20,150 nt of DNA from an uncultured Eubacteriales bacterium. Its GTDB lineage: Bacteria > Bacillota > Clostridia > Oscillospirales > QAKW01. Positions 1 to 7,477 of the stretch are shown here, one piece after another; within the stretch, counting starts at the first letter, position 1; every line of letters starts with the position of its first letter. The stretch is from NCBI GenBank assembly GCA_902492505.1, contig CABULU010000035.1:1-20150 (forward strand), read 5' to 3'. Under the pieces are notes generated by a model that worked only from the letters and a program-made list of their open reading frames with translations, ran no database searches and was not told the DNA's origin. The position numbers and the translations under genes are program-made.

Positions 1-489
1 GCAAAGAGTATAATTGATATAATAAGCTCTGAGCTTTATATCAAGGCGTATGTCGGTATCGGTACTATTGTTGATAACATAAGGGATTTGCCGCGCTCGT
101 TTAACGATGCGCAGGTGGCGCTTGAGGTAGGCAAAATTTTTGATACGGAAAAGAACATAATGACCTATGATAATTTGGGCATAGGCAGACTGATCTATCA
201 GCTTCCGATGACTCTATGTGAGACATTTCTCTCGGAAATTTTCAAAAAAGGTTCAATCGAGTCTTTGGATTATGAAACTTTGTTTACCATTCAGAAATTT
301 TTTGAAAATAACTTGAATGTGTCCGAAACCTCAAGAAAGCTGTTTGTACATAGAAATACGCTTGTATACCGGCTTGAAAAGATAAGAAAGCTCACGGGTC
401 TTGACCTGCGCAGGTTTGACCATGCTATTGTGTTTAAGGTTGCACTTATGGTTAAGAAATATCTTGTTGCAAACCCCACTAAATTTTAA
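1..489 (+). CDS. PucR/CdaR-family regulator, C-terminal part (5' end outside window)
   Basis: The reading frame is open from the first base, so this is the C-terminal 162 residues of a longer protein; the TTG at 88 is internal. The last ~60 residues contain a helix-turn-helix with the pattern HRNTLVYRLEKI followed by TGLDLR, which is typical of the PucR C-terminal HTH (HTH_30) found in PucR, CdaR and similar purine, sugar-acid or amino-acid regulators. The preceding residues resemble the end of the GGDEF-like domain of that family. The stop lies 14 bases before ftsE, so the gene may be read into the ftsEX cluster. Ligand and targets cannot be told from this fragment. The family call is good; the specific role is unknown. 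Confidence 0.75.
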   Translation, partial: AKSIIDIISSELYIKAYVGIGTIVDNIRDLPRSFNDAQVALEVGKIFDTEKNIMTYDNLGIGRLIYQLPMTLCETFLSEIFKKGSIESLDYETLFTIQKFFENNLNVSETSRKLFVHRNTLVYRLEKIRKLTGLDLRRFDHAIVFKVALMVKKYLVANPTKF

Positions 490-503
490 ATTAAAGGCTC
501 AGT

Positions 504-1193
504 ATGATATTATTTGATGATGTATATAAAAATTATCCGAACGGTACAAATGCGTTAAACGGCGTCAGCTTTGAAATTAAGGATGGGGAATTCGTATTTA
601 TTATTGGGCCGAGCGGTGCCGGAAAAAGCACAATGATAAAGCTTCTTTTGCGGGAAGAGCGCCACTCGAGCGGAAAAATCATTGTAAACGATTTTAATTT
701 GAATAAGATGAAAAGCGGAAAAATACCCATGCTTCGCAGAAGCATGGGCGTTGTATTCCAGGATTTCAGACTGATAGAGACGATGACGGTGTACGAAAAT
801 GTTGCGTTTGCCATGCGTGTTATCGGGTGCAGTAACAAGACGATACGCCGCAGGGTGCCGTATGTTTTAGGTATTGTGGGTCTCGGTCATAAGTCTAAAA
901 ACTACCCCAAGGAGTTGTCGGGAGGCGAGCAGCAGCGCGTGGCGCTTGCAAGGGCGCTTGTAAATAACCCCAAGACTATTATTGCCGATGAGCCAACCGG
1001 CAACGTTGATCCTGCCCTTGCGCGGGAGATTATGGAGCTTTTGATTGAAATAAATAAAATGGGTACGACGGTAATTGTCATTACTCATGACCAAAAGCTT
1101 GTGGACGAATTCAACAAGCGTGTAATTGCGCTTAGGGGCGGACAAATAATCAGCGATACAACAGGTGGTTACGAATATAATGAACGCGGGTAG
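504..1193 (+). CDS. ftsE: FtsE, cell-division ABC transporter ATPase
   Basis: Cytoplasmic ATPase of the FtsEX complex, which in bacteria drives septal peptidoglycan hydrolysis through a partner hydrolase rather than transporting a solute. The 229 residues carry a complete ABC domain: Walker A GPSGAGKST at 35-43, Q-loop Gln86, signature LSGGEQQR at 138-145, Walker B IIADEP at 159-164 and H-loop His195. The length is normal for FtsE. The ATG at 504 follows an AAAGG ribosome site (493-497) by 6 bases. The end overlaps ftsX by 14 bases, suggesting translational coupling. Identity is supported by the adjacent ftsX and M23 peptidase genes, which separate it from LolD/MacB-type ATPases. Confidence 0.95.
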   Translation: MILFDDVYKNYPNGTNALNGVSFEIKDGEFVFIIGPSGAGKSTMIKLLLREERHSSGKIIVNDFNLNKMKSGKIPMLRRSMGVVFQDFRLIETMTVYENVAFAMRVIGCSNKTIRRRVPYVLGIVGLGHKSKNYPKELSGGEQQRVALARALVNNPKTIIADEPTGNVDPALAREIMELLIEINKMGTTVIVITHDQKLVDEFNKRVIALRGGQIISDTTGGYEYNERG

Positions 1194-2082
1194 TTTCTTT
1201 TATTTTATAAAATCTTCCTTCAAGGGAATGTATAAAAACGCTTTGATGACAATTGCGTCAATTTTTGTGCTCATGGCGTGTATGCTGATAATAGGCTCTG
1301 TATTTTTGGCATCTGAGAATGTTATGAGCTTTATGGATAAGTTAGAGGATCAGAACGAAATAGTCGCCTTTATAGACGACGAGTACGGAGACGACAGCCT
1401 GTCAAGAGAGCAGCTGTGCTCTAAAATCGAGTCGATAAACGGAGTCAGCTCCGTCGAGTATGTAACCAAAGAACAGGCTTTTGCGGAGTACCGTGAAAGT
1501 TTGGGAGAAAACAGTGAGTATCTTGACGGTTACGAGGGCGAGGATAACCCGCTTAGAAATGAACTGCGTATAAAGATAGATGATATCACATTGTTCGAAA
1601 ATGTTTCGTCATCGGTTTCGGCTATGGATGAAATAGCTAACATACGCGATTCACAGTCTATTGTCGATATGCTGCTGTCTGTTCGCCGTATGCTCAATAT
1701 GCTGGGCTTTTGGATTCTTGTAATGCTTGCCGTCGTCTCACTGTTTATTATTTCCAATACCGTAAAGCTTGCTATGCATAGCCGGCGCAACGAAATTAAC
1801 ATAATGAAGTATGTCGGTGCGACAAACGGGTTTATCCGTTTTCCGTTTCTTTTGGAGGGTATTATTATAGGATTGGTTTCCACTCTGATAGCTATCGGGC
1901 TTCAGTGGTGCGTGTATGTTTACGCGCTGGTTCCTGCCATTTCGCAACTGTCTTTCCTTGCCGACTGTATTGTGCCGTTTCGTGCGGCATTCGGCAGTCT
2001 TTTGCTGATATTCGGAGTGATTGGTCTTGCCGTCGGTATATTCGGCAGTGCGCTTTCTATACGCAAATATTTGAAGGTGTAG
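1180..2082 (+). CDS. ftsX: FtsX, cell-division ABC transporter permease-like subunit
   Basis: Integral membrane partner of FtsE. The 300 residues show the FtsX plan: a short cytoplasmic N-terminus, TM1 near 21-43, a large extracellular domain (about 44-170) that in the family contacts the hydrolase partner, then TM2-TM4 near 174-196, 226-250 and 270-290. A conserved-type loop (NEINIMKYVGAT) follows TM2. I chose the ATG at 1180 because AGGTGG (1163-1168) sits about 11 bases upstream; a GTG at 1165 in the same frame would add five residues but lacks a clear site. The gene overlaps ftsE by 14 bases and ends 9 bases before the next start. Confidence 0.93.
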   Translation: MNAGSFFYFIKSSFKGMYKNALMTIASIFVLMACMLIIGSVFLASENVMSFMDKLEDQNEIVAFIDDEYGDDSLSREQLCSKIESINGVSSVEYVTKEQAFAEYRESLGENSEYLDGYEGEDNPLRNELRIKIDDITLFENVSSSVSAMDEIANIRDSQSIVDMLLSVRRMLNMLGFWILVMLAVVSLFIISNTVKLAMHSRRNEINIMKYVGATNGFIRFPFLLEGIIIGLVSTLIAIGLQWCVYVYALVPAISQLSFLADCIVPFRAAFGSLLLIFGVIGLAVGIFGSALSIRKYLKV

Positions 2083-2091
2083 GTGTTTTTG

Positions 2092-3306
2092 ATGAATATG
2101 AAAAGAGTATGCTCCGTAATAGCGCTTGTGATAGTTCTTCTCATGGTGCTTTCGCTGCTGTCAGGCATTATTTTAAGCGGTGTTGATGCATCTGCGGCAG
2201 ATTCGGTTTCATCTATGCAAAAAGAGTTGAATGACATAGCAAAAAAGAAGGAAGAGCTTGAAAACGAACTCAATATTATCTCTGAAAAAAAGGAAGAGGA
2301 GCTGCAAAAAAAGAGTCTAATAGACGAGCAGATTAACGCTACTCGCTCAGAAATAAATCTGCTTGATGAAATGATTTCAACGCTTGAAGGTCAGCTTGAA
2401 GAGGCCGAGGCGGAGCTTGAAGAGGCCGAGGCTCAGATAGAAGAAAATCTTGAACTTAGCAAAAACAGGATACGCAGCGCTTATGAGCAGGGCGATGCGT
2501 CCATGCTGGAAATTTTAGCTCAGTCAAAAAGCATTTATGATCTGATAACCAAAGTAGAAATTGTAGGTGAAATTACCAAAAAGGACAATGAGGTTATAGA
2601 CAGCATCAGAAAAAACAAGGAAATAATTGAGCAGAAGCGCGAGGAGATCAAGGATAATAAAGCTGCTAATGAGCAGGCAGCCTCACAGCTTTCAAGCAAG
2701 AAAAAGCAGCTTGAAAAGAAACAGGAGGCAAGCGAGGAGCTAATTGACGAAATGAACGGCAGTGAAGCGGCAACCCGGCGCGCAGTTTTGGCTGCGGAGG
2801 CTGCGGAGGAGCAGCTTCAGAGTGAAATCCGCGCGGCTCTTGCCGCAGCGTCGTCCGGCTCGTCGTCCGGCGTTGTTGATTCGGGTGATTTCATGTGGCC
2901 GCTTGATTCAAAATACAGAAATATCACTTCACAGTTCGGGTACAGAACACATCCCATAACGCATGTTTATAAATTACATACCGGCGTTGATATTTCCAGC
3001 TCTGGAATCAGGGGTGCCTCAATCTACGCCGCCAAAGGCGGCACGGTTATGAAGGCGGGCTATAATACCGGTTACGGAAACTATGTGCTTATCAACCACG
3101 GCGACGGCTACGCTACGCTTTACGGTCACGCCGACACGCTGCTTGTCAGTGCGGGTCAGGTGGTCAATAAAGGTGATGTTTTGGGATATGTCGGCAGCTC
3201 AGGGTATTCTACCGGTCCGCATCTTCATTTTGAAATAATGAAAAACGGTGAATATACCAATCCGCTGGGTTATTTCAGCGGTGTTATGAGTTTTACTTAT
3301 TCATAA
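2092..3306 (+). CDS. Secreted/membrane-anchored M23 (LytM) peptidase with coiled coil, EnvC/PcsB-like FtsEX partner
   Basis: Probable peptidoglycan hydrolase, or hydrolase activator, driven by FtsEX. From the ATG at 2092 (AGGTG at 2081-2085, 6-base spacing; a GTG at 2083 overlaps that site) the 404 residues comprise a signal or anchor segment (about 8-30), a long Lys/Glu-rich coiled coil (about 40-250), a Ser/Gly linker (about 255-264) and a LytM domain (about 270-395). The M23 metal and catalytic residues are intact: His296 and Asp300 (HTGVD), His346 (YGHAD) and His377/His379 (HLH). This suggests real endopeptidase activity, unlike the degenerate E. coli EnvC. The coiled coil plus position directly after ftsX matches known FtsX-activated hydrolases. 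Confidence 0.9.
   Translation: MNMKRVCSVIALVIVLLMVLSLLSGIILSGVDASAADSVSSMQKELNDIAKKKEELENELNIISEKKEEELQKKSLIDEQINATRSEINLLDEMISTLEGQLEEAEAELEEAEAQIEENLELSKNRIRSAYEQGDASMLEILAQSKSIYDLITKVEIVGEITKKDNEVIDSIRKNKEIIEQKREEIKDNKAANEQAASQLSSKKKQLEKKQEASEELIDEMNGSEAATRRAVLAAEAAEEQLQSEIRAALAAASSGSSSGVVDSGDFMWPLDSKYRNITSQFGYRTHPITHVYKLHTGVDISSSGIRGASIYAAKGGTVMKAGYNTGYGNYVLINHGDGYATLYGHADTLLVSAGQVVNKGDVLGYVGSSGYSTGPHLHFEIMKNGEYTNPLGYFSGVMSFTYS
2393..2432 (+). repeat. Short tandem repeat inside the coiled-coil coding region
   Basis: Two 19-base identical units (starting AGCTTGAAGAGG) at 2393-2411 and 2414-2432 are spaced by 21 bases. They encode two LEEAEA heptads in the M23 peptidase coiled coil. The 21-base period equals one heptad, so length change by slippage would keep both reading frame and coiled-coil register. 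Confidence 0.7.
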
Positions 3307-3321
3307 TCGAAAGGATTAATA

Positions 3322-4500
3322 ATGAAAAAGAAGATTGAAATCGGCACGGTCATTTTTATAGTGATTGTTGCTGTTGTGCTTGCATGTCTTGCAACATATA
3401 TGTATCTTACAAGCATGATGCCCAGCCTTGTCACAAAAGAGAACTTTTATGACCGCATAACCGAAGTCAACAAAACAATAGAGCAGCGGTATGTCGGTGA
3501 GGCTGATACCGATGCGGCAATGGATTCGCTGCTGACAGGGTATGTGTCTGCTGTCGATAAATATAGTACCTATCTCAATGAAGAGGAGTACGCCTCCTAT
3601 ACTTCGCAGATGAACGGGAAGTATTCTGGCGCAGGTATAACTGTTAAATATATTTCCGCTACGGGACTTTTAAAGATAATTAATGTAAAATCAAATTCAC
3701 CTGCCGCACAGGCGGATATTGAAATAGGCGATATAATTGTCAAAATAGGCGACAGAAACGTGGAGGAAATGTCCTATGAGGAGGCTATAAACCTTTTGCG
3801 TGCGGAAAACGGAACGGCTATCAGTCTTTCACTGCTGCGCGGCGAGCAGGAGCTGACAAAATCCGTTACCATAGGGGAATATGTGACCTCCAGCGTCGAA
3901 TATGAGATGATAGAGGGCGATGTCGGTTATGTTGCCATAAGTGAGTTTGACAATACAACCTTTGATGATTTTAAAAAGGCTGTCGAATCACTGGAAAATG
4001 ACGGCGCCGCCCAGTTTATTTTCGATGTCAGAAACAATACGGGCGGGAGTCTGACTTCGGTTGTAAATATACTTGATTTTCTGCTTCCCGAGGGAACGCT
4101 TGTCACGTTAAAGGACAACGCCGGAAAAGAAACAGTTCATTCTTCCGATGCAAACAGCTTTTCAAAAAAATATGCCGTTCTCATAAATGGCTCTACTTAC
4201 AGCGGCGGCGAGCTTTTTGCCGCAGCGGTCCGCGACTTCAAAGCAGGTACGCTTGTGGGCGAAACTACTTACGGTAAGGGCTATGCGCAGGAGATAATTC
4301 CTCTCAGCCGCGGTGCTCTGTACCTTTCTACGAAAATGTACTATCCGCCAAATGGCGAAAATTATGATGGTGTAGGTGTGTCTCCCGATGTCGAGGCTAA
4401 GCTGTCCGCTCAGCTTGAAGACAGGTTTTATGAACTTGATTATAAAGAGGATACTCAGATAATTGCGGCACTTAATGCTCTCGGCAAGCAGGTGGCTTAA
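3322..4500 (+). CDS. S41 family C-terminal processing serine protease (CtpA/CtpB-like) with PDZ domain
   Basis: Membrane-anchored extracytoplasmic protease that trims protein C-termini. The 392 residues contain one TM anchor (about 7-29), a tail-specific-protease N-terminal helical region (about 35-95), a PDZ domain (about 98-178) and the S41 peptidase core. The catalytic Ser is Ser294 (YSGGE), with Lys319 (YGKG) exactly 25 residues later and Gln323 four after that, the Ser/Lys/Gln arrangement of Prc/CtpB. The AAAGGATT site precedes the ATG at 3322. It lies 15 bases after the M23 peptidase, so it may process or clear a component of that hydrolase system; this link is inferred from context. 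The bidirectional terminator at 4510-4545 closes the cluster. Confidence 0.92.
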   Translation: MKKKIEIGTVIFIVIVAVVLACLATYMYLTSMMPSLVTKENFYDRITEVNKTIEQRYVGEADTDAAMDSLLTGYVSAVDKYSTYLNEEEYASYTSQMNGKYSGAGITVKYISATGLLKIINVKSNSPAAQADIEIGDIIVKIGDRNVEEMSYEEAINLLRAENGTAISLSLLRGEQELTKSVTIGEYVTSSVEYEMIEGDVGYVAISEFDNTTFDDFKKAVESLENDGAAQFIFDVRNNTGGSLTSVVNILDFLLPEGTLVTLKDNAGKETVHSSDANSFSKKYAVLINGSTYSGGELFAAAVRDFKAGTLVGETTYGKGYAQEIIPLSRGALYLSTKMYYPPNGENYDGVGVSPDVEAKLSAQLEDRFYELDYKEDTQIIAALNALGKQVA

Positions 4501-4509
4501 TATGTTAAT

Positions 4510-4545
4510 AAAAAATGATACCGAAATTAATCGGTATCATTTTTT
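4510..4545. terminator. Bidirectional intrinsic terminator between convergent genes
   Basis: Perfect stem TGATACCGA (4516-4524) / TCGGTATCA (4531-4539) with a 6-base loop. It is flanked by six A on the left and six T on the right, so it works on both strands. It serves the S41 protease gene (plus) and the flavin-reductase-like gene (minus), whose stop codon at 4544-4546 lies in the T-run. Confidence 0.93.
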
Positions 4546-5041
4546 ATTTTATGATAATATCTGTGATTTCACCGATATACATGCGGTGCATTCCGCCTGA
4601 GGAATATGTTTTTTCAAACGCGGTGTTGTCAGTAAAGCAGTCCTTTGAAATGTCCTGACGGTATAGCTTTTTGCAAAGCACCGTTATCTGCGCTTCATCA
4701 AAATACGGTGTTTCGTCTGCGCTGTACAGAACATGAAAACCGCACCTGGTAATTTTGTCCTCATCCCTGCCCGATACTTTTCCGCAGTATGCAAGCTTGC
4801 TTTTAAATTCGGGACTGAAAAATGAGAGTGAAAATGTATCCTTTTTTTCTAAAAATTCATAAGTGTGACGTTCGGGGCGGACATAGATATGAGCCACATT
4901 TTTAAAGAACAGAACACCGAATCCGCCGAAGCTTGCCGTCATTGTGTTAGCTTTACGCTTATCGCCTGCGGTAATCAGCATCCATCTGTCTGAAATCATT
5001 TCAAAAATATTGTCGTTTAGCTGGCTTGGTGTTATTTTCAT
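4544..5041 (-). CDS. Flavin reductase-like FMN-binding split-barrel protein
   Basis: Likely FMN-binding flavoprotein of the flavin reductase-like/flavoredoxin group; the substrate cannot be told. From the ATG at 5041 the protein has 165 residues (family range about 160-200). The pattern WMLITAGDKRKANTMTASFGGFG near the N-terminus matches the strand-loop that begins the split barrel, and YVRPERHTYEFLE is the typical next conserved block. The start is set by AAAGGAGG (complement of 5051-5058) 9 bases upstream; the longer frame to 5092 has no such site. It is transcribed alone, convergent to the S41 protease and divergent from the DUF3343 gene. A TATAAT-like box lies at 5061-5066 on its strand, without a clear -35. 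Confidence 0.8.
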   Translation of the reverse strand: MKITPSQLNDNIFEMISDRWMLITAGDKRKANTMTASFGGFGVLFFKNVAHIYVRPERHTYEFLEKKDTFSLSFFSPEFKSKLAYCGKVSGRDEDKITRCGFHVLYSADETPYFDEAQITVLCKKLYRQDISKDCFTDNTAFEKTYSSGGMHRMYIGEITDIIIK

Positions 5042-5156
5042 ATAATTAAACCTCCTTTTTATTATATTACCACTACTTGTTAAAAAATGCAAATTATTAT
5101 CTGTTTTATATCCTGATGAATATTATAGAATGAATAATAAAAACAAGGTGATAAAA

Positions 5157-5387
5157 ATGAAACTAAAGTGTAAAAATATGACTCATGCAATGAAGGCAAA
5201 CAGGCTGCTTTATGATAACGGAATACGTTCACGGGTGGAAAAAATAAGTGATGACCCGGATATACACGGCTGTGTATACAGCATTGTGATTGATGACAGC
5301 CTTGTCCGCCGTGCGCTAAAGATAATGAGCGACGGCGGCGTTCAGCTTCATAAAAAAGAAAAAATAAGGTACGGAGATGACGCCTGA
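5157..5387 (+). CDS. DUF3343-family putative Se/S carrier-like small protein
   Basis: A 76-residue protein resembling the DUF3343 family, annotated elsewhere as putative Se/S carrier-like: an N-terminal strand, then THAMKANRLLYDNGIRSRV (the sensor-like helix that is usually 'HALKAEKLLK'), then a central Gly-Cys (GC at 38-39) followed by a strand and a C-terminal helix. Cys39 is the candidate carrier residue. The start at 5157 is chosen because AAGGTG (5145-5150) lies 6 bases upstream; an in-frame ATG at 5130 has no site. Its stop overlaps the ATG of the cysteine-desulfurase-like gene (TGATG), implying coupled translation and a shared role in sulfur or selenium transfer. The role is inferred from family and neighbour. 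Confidence 0.75.
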   Translation: MKLKCKNMTHAMKANRLLYDNGIRSRVEKISDDPDIHGCVYSIVIDDSLVRRALKIMSDGGVQLHKKEKIRYGDDA

Positions 5388-6520
5388 TGATTTATTTTGA
5401 CAACGCGGCTTCTTCGTTCCCCAAGCCGCCCGCCGTAAGCCGTGCTGTTGGACAGTGGCTTAAGAGCAACGGTGCAAATCCCGGTCGAAGCGGACACAAA
5501 CCCGCCCTTGATGCCGGAGGTGTGATTTTTGATACAAGGCTGCTTGTCTGCGATATTTTCGGCGTTTCCGATCCCGAAAACGTGGTTTTTGTACCCAATG
5601 CAACATACGGTCTTAATTTTCTGATTCAAGGTCTTTTAAAACCGGGCGATCATGCCGTGACAACCGACCTTGAACATAACAGCGTGCTGCGCCCGCTGAA
5701 ACTGCTTGAACATCGCGGCGTCAGCTTTGACGCAGTCAGCACTGACCTGTATGATGACGGTAAAACCGTTGAAAATATACTCAAACATATCAAAAGCAAT
5801 ACTCGCCTTGTGATTTGCACACAATGCTCCAATGTCTGCGGAAAGGTCATGCCGCTGCATGAAATTTCGCTCGCACTGCCAAAAGGCGTCTCACTTGTTG
5901 TGGACGGCGCCCAGGGAGCGGGCATTATTCCGATTAATCTGTCAAAGGAAGGTATCGACTATTACTGCGCGCCGTCGCATAAAGGGCTTTTGGGTCCGCA
6001 GGGCAGCGGCTTTATAACCGTGTGCGGCAAAAGACCCGCTCCGATTATCGTGGGCGGTACCGGCAGTGAGAGCTTTGACCTCAACCAACCCGATTACCTG
6101 CCTGACCTTTTGGAGAGCGGAACGCTGCCTACTCCGGCGATTAAAGGTATGTATGAGGGAATGAAGTTTATAAAAAATTACGGTGTAGATAAAATATACA
6201 GACATAAGCTGAACCTTGTAAGATATGCGGTCAGTGCGCTTGAAGAGCTGGACGGTGTAATAACATATGTTGATCCGCAGCGCGCCCTGTTTGCGGGCAC
6301 GACATGTTTTAACGTTCAAGACAAAGACTCTGACGAGGTTGCCCGGTATCTTGCACAAAACGGCGTTTGTGTGCGCAGCGGAATACACTGTGCGCCGCTG
6401 TTTCACCAAAAAATGGGAACGCAGAAAACAGGAATGGTGCGTATCAGCTTCGGATGCTTTAATACGGTATCGGAAATTGACGCTTTTATAAAAATATTGA
6501 AAAAATATTTAAAAAAGTAA
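5387..6520 (+). CDS. Cysteine desulfurase-family PLP enzyme (class V aminotransferase fold)
   Basis: PLP enzyme that likely removes sulfur (or selenium) from cysteine (or selenocysteine) and loads it on its own cysteine. The 377 residues begin IYFDNAASSFPKP, the typical N-terminus of the SufS/CsdB-like family. The Schiff-base lysine is Lys199 (SHKG), DGAQGAG marks the PLP-contacting Asp, and the persulfide Cys335 sits in SGIHCAP. Length and motifs match the 'EGP'-type desulfurase family common in Clostridia rather than IscS. There is no scaffold gene (sufU, sufB or iscU) next to it; the only partner is the coupled DUF3343 carrier, arguing for a dedicated trafficking role rather than Fe-S assembly. 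Confidence 0.88.
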   Translation: MIYFDNAASSFPKPPAVSRAVGQWLKSNGANPGRSGHKPALDAGGVIFDTRLLVCDIFGVSDPENVVFVPNATYGLNFLIQGLLKPGDHAVTTDLEHNSVLRPLKLLEHRGVSFDAVSTDLYDDGKTVENILKHIKSNTRLVICTQCSNVCGKVMPLHEISLALPKGVSLVVDGAQGAGIIPINLSKEGIDYYCAPSHKGLLGPQGSGFITVCGKRPAPIIVGGTGSESFDLNQPDYLPDLLESGTLPTPAIKGMYEGMKFIKNYGVDKIYRHKLNLVRYAVSALEELDGVITYVDPQRALFAGTTCFNVQDKDSDEVARYLAQNGVCVRSGIHCAPLFHQKMGTQKTGMVRISFGCFNTVSEIDAFIKILKKYLKK

Positions 6521-6546
6521 AACTTGATATTTATTTTATAAATTAG

Positions 6547-6581
6547 GTATGGTATAATGTTTTATATACATTATGCCATAC
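6547..6581 (+). promoter_or_regulatory. Extended -10 promoter inside an inverted repeat, upstream of cdaA
   Basis: TGGTATAAT at 6550-6558 is an extended -10 (TGn plus consensus TATAAT). The -35 at 17-base spacing (6530-6535, TTTATT) is weak, as is usual for extended -10 promoters. The -10 lies wholly within the left arm of a 13-base inverted repeat (6547-6559 / 6569-6581, one G-T wobble, 9-base loop), followed by TTTATTTTG. The hairpin could also end the upstream desulfurase transcript or act as an operator. A start near 6565 would leave a ~40-base leader to cdaA. Confidence 0.55.
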
Positions 6582-6604
6582 TTTATTTTGTGAGGTGAAA
6601 TTTC

Positions 6605-7477
6605 TTGCAGGTCGTCTTGGACTTCTTTGAAAATTTAATAAAAATTTTTTCAACAATGAAGTTCCCTGAGGATTTTATAGATATAATACTTGTTGCGATT
6701 ATTGTGTACTACTGCATTAAATTTGCCCGCGACACGCGCATGGGTCATCTTATCCGCGGTGTTTTGCTGATTCTTGTTTTGTACCAGGCGGCAATACTGA
6801 TGAAGCTAAGCGCGCTGACATATATTCTTAAAAATACCATTCAGCTCAGCTTTATTGCTATAATTATTGTGTTTCAGCCAGAACTGCGCTCCGGTCTTGA
6901 GCGTATAGGCAGGGTGCGTTTCAGCAATATCCGCAATATACAGTCTATGAGCCGCGGAGATTACAATGCAATGACGCAGGGAATGATTGACAGTATCTGT
7001 GAAAGCTGTCGTATAATGTCTGAACGCAGGATAGGTGCGCTCATGATTTTTGAACTGTCTGTAAAGCTGGGAGATGTGCGGGACACTGGTATTTCCATGG
7101 ATTGCTCTATAACTCCGCAGACTGTTATTACCGTGTTTTTTCCGAACACTCCGCTGCATGACGGCGCTATGATAATCAGAGATAATAAAATAGTGTCGGC
7201 TGGCTGTCTTCTGCCGCTCAGCAAAAATCTTGAAATAAGCAAGGAGCTCGGCACGCGTCACAGGGCTGCAGTCGGTGTCACTGAAACATCCGATGCGCTT
7301 GCGGTAATAGTGTCTGAGGAAACAGGCAGAATATCTTATGCGCTGGACGGCAAAATCCATATCGGTATTACCGAACGGCAGCTCAACGCGCTTTTGGGAG
7401 AAAAGCTGCTTATCCCTGAAAAGAAAAAACGTTTTTTCAAGCGTTCGAAAAACGAGGTGACGAACGATGAAAAATAG
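6605..7477 (+). CDS. cdaA: CdaA, membrane-bound diadenylate cyclase (c-di-AMP synthase)
   Basis: Makes cyclic di-AMP from two ATP; in Firmicutes this messenger controls potassium and osmolyte balance and cell-wall integrity. The 290 residues have three N-terminal membrane segments (about residues 22-90) followed by the DAC domain. The two catalytic signatures are present: Asp186-Gly187-Ala188 (LHDGAMI) and Arg218-His219-Arg220 (GTRHRA). The start is TTG at 6605, supported by GAGGTGA (6592-6598) with 6-base spacing and by the lack of a nearer ATG. It overlaps ybbR by 11 bases, and the usual partner arrangement cdaA-cdaR is kept. The C-terminal Lys/Arg-rich tail is typical. Confidence 0.95.
   Translation: MQVVLDFFENLIKIFSTMKFPEDFIDIILVAIIVYYCIKFARDTRMGHLIRGVLLILVLYQAAILMKLSALTYILKNTIQLSFIAIIIVFQPELRSGLERIGRVRFSNIRNIQSMSRGDYNAMTQGMIDSICESCRIMSERRIGALMIFELSVKLGDVRDTGISMDCSITPQTVITVFFPNTPLHDGAMIIRDNKIVSAGCLLPLSKNLEISKELGTRHRAAVGVTETSDALAVIVSEETGRISYALDGKIHIGITERQLNALLGEKLLIPEKKKRFFKRSKNEVTNDEK

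Noticed and set aside
5942..6409. Minus-strand open frame opposite the cysteine desulfurase
   Set aside because: Shadow frame of a gene with complete catalytic motifs; no start signals or recognisable domain.
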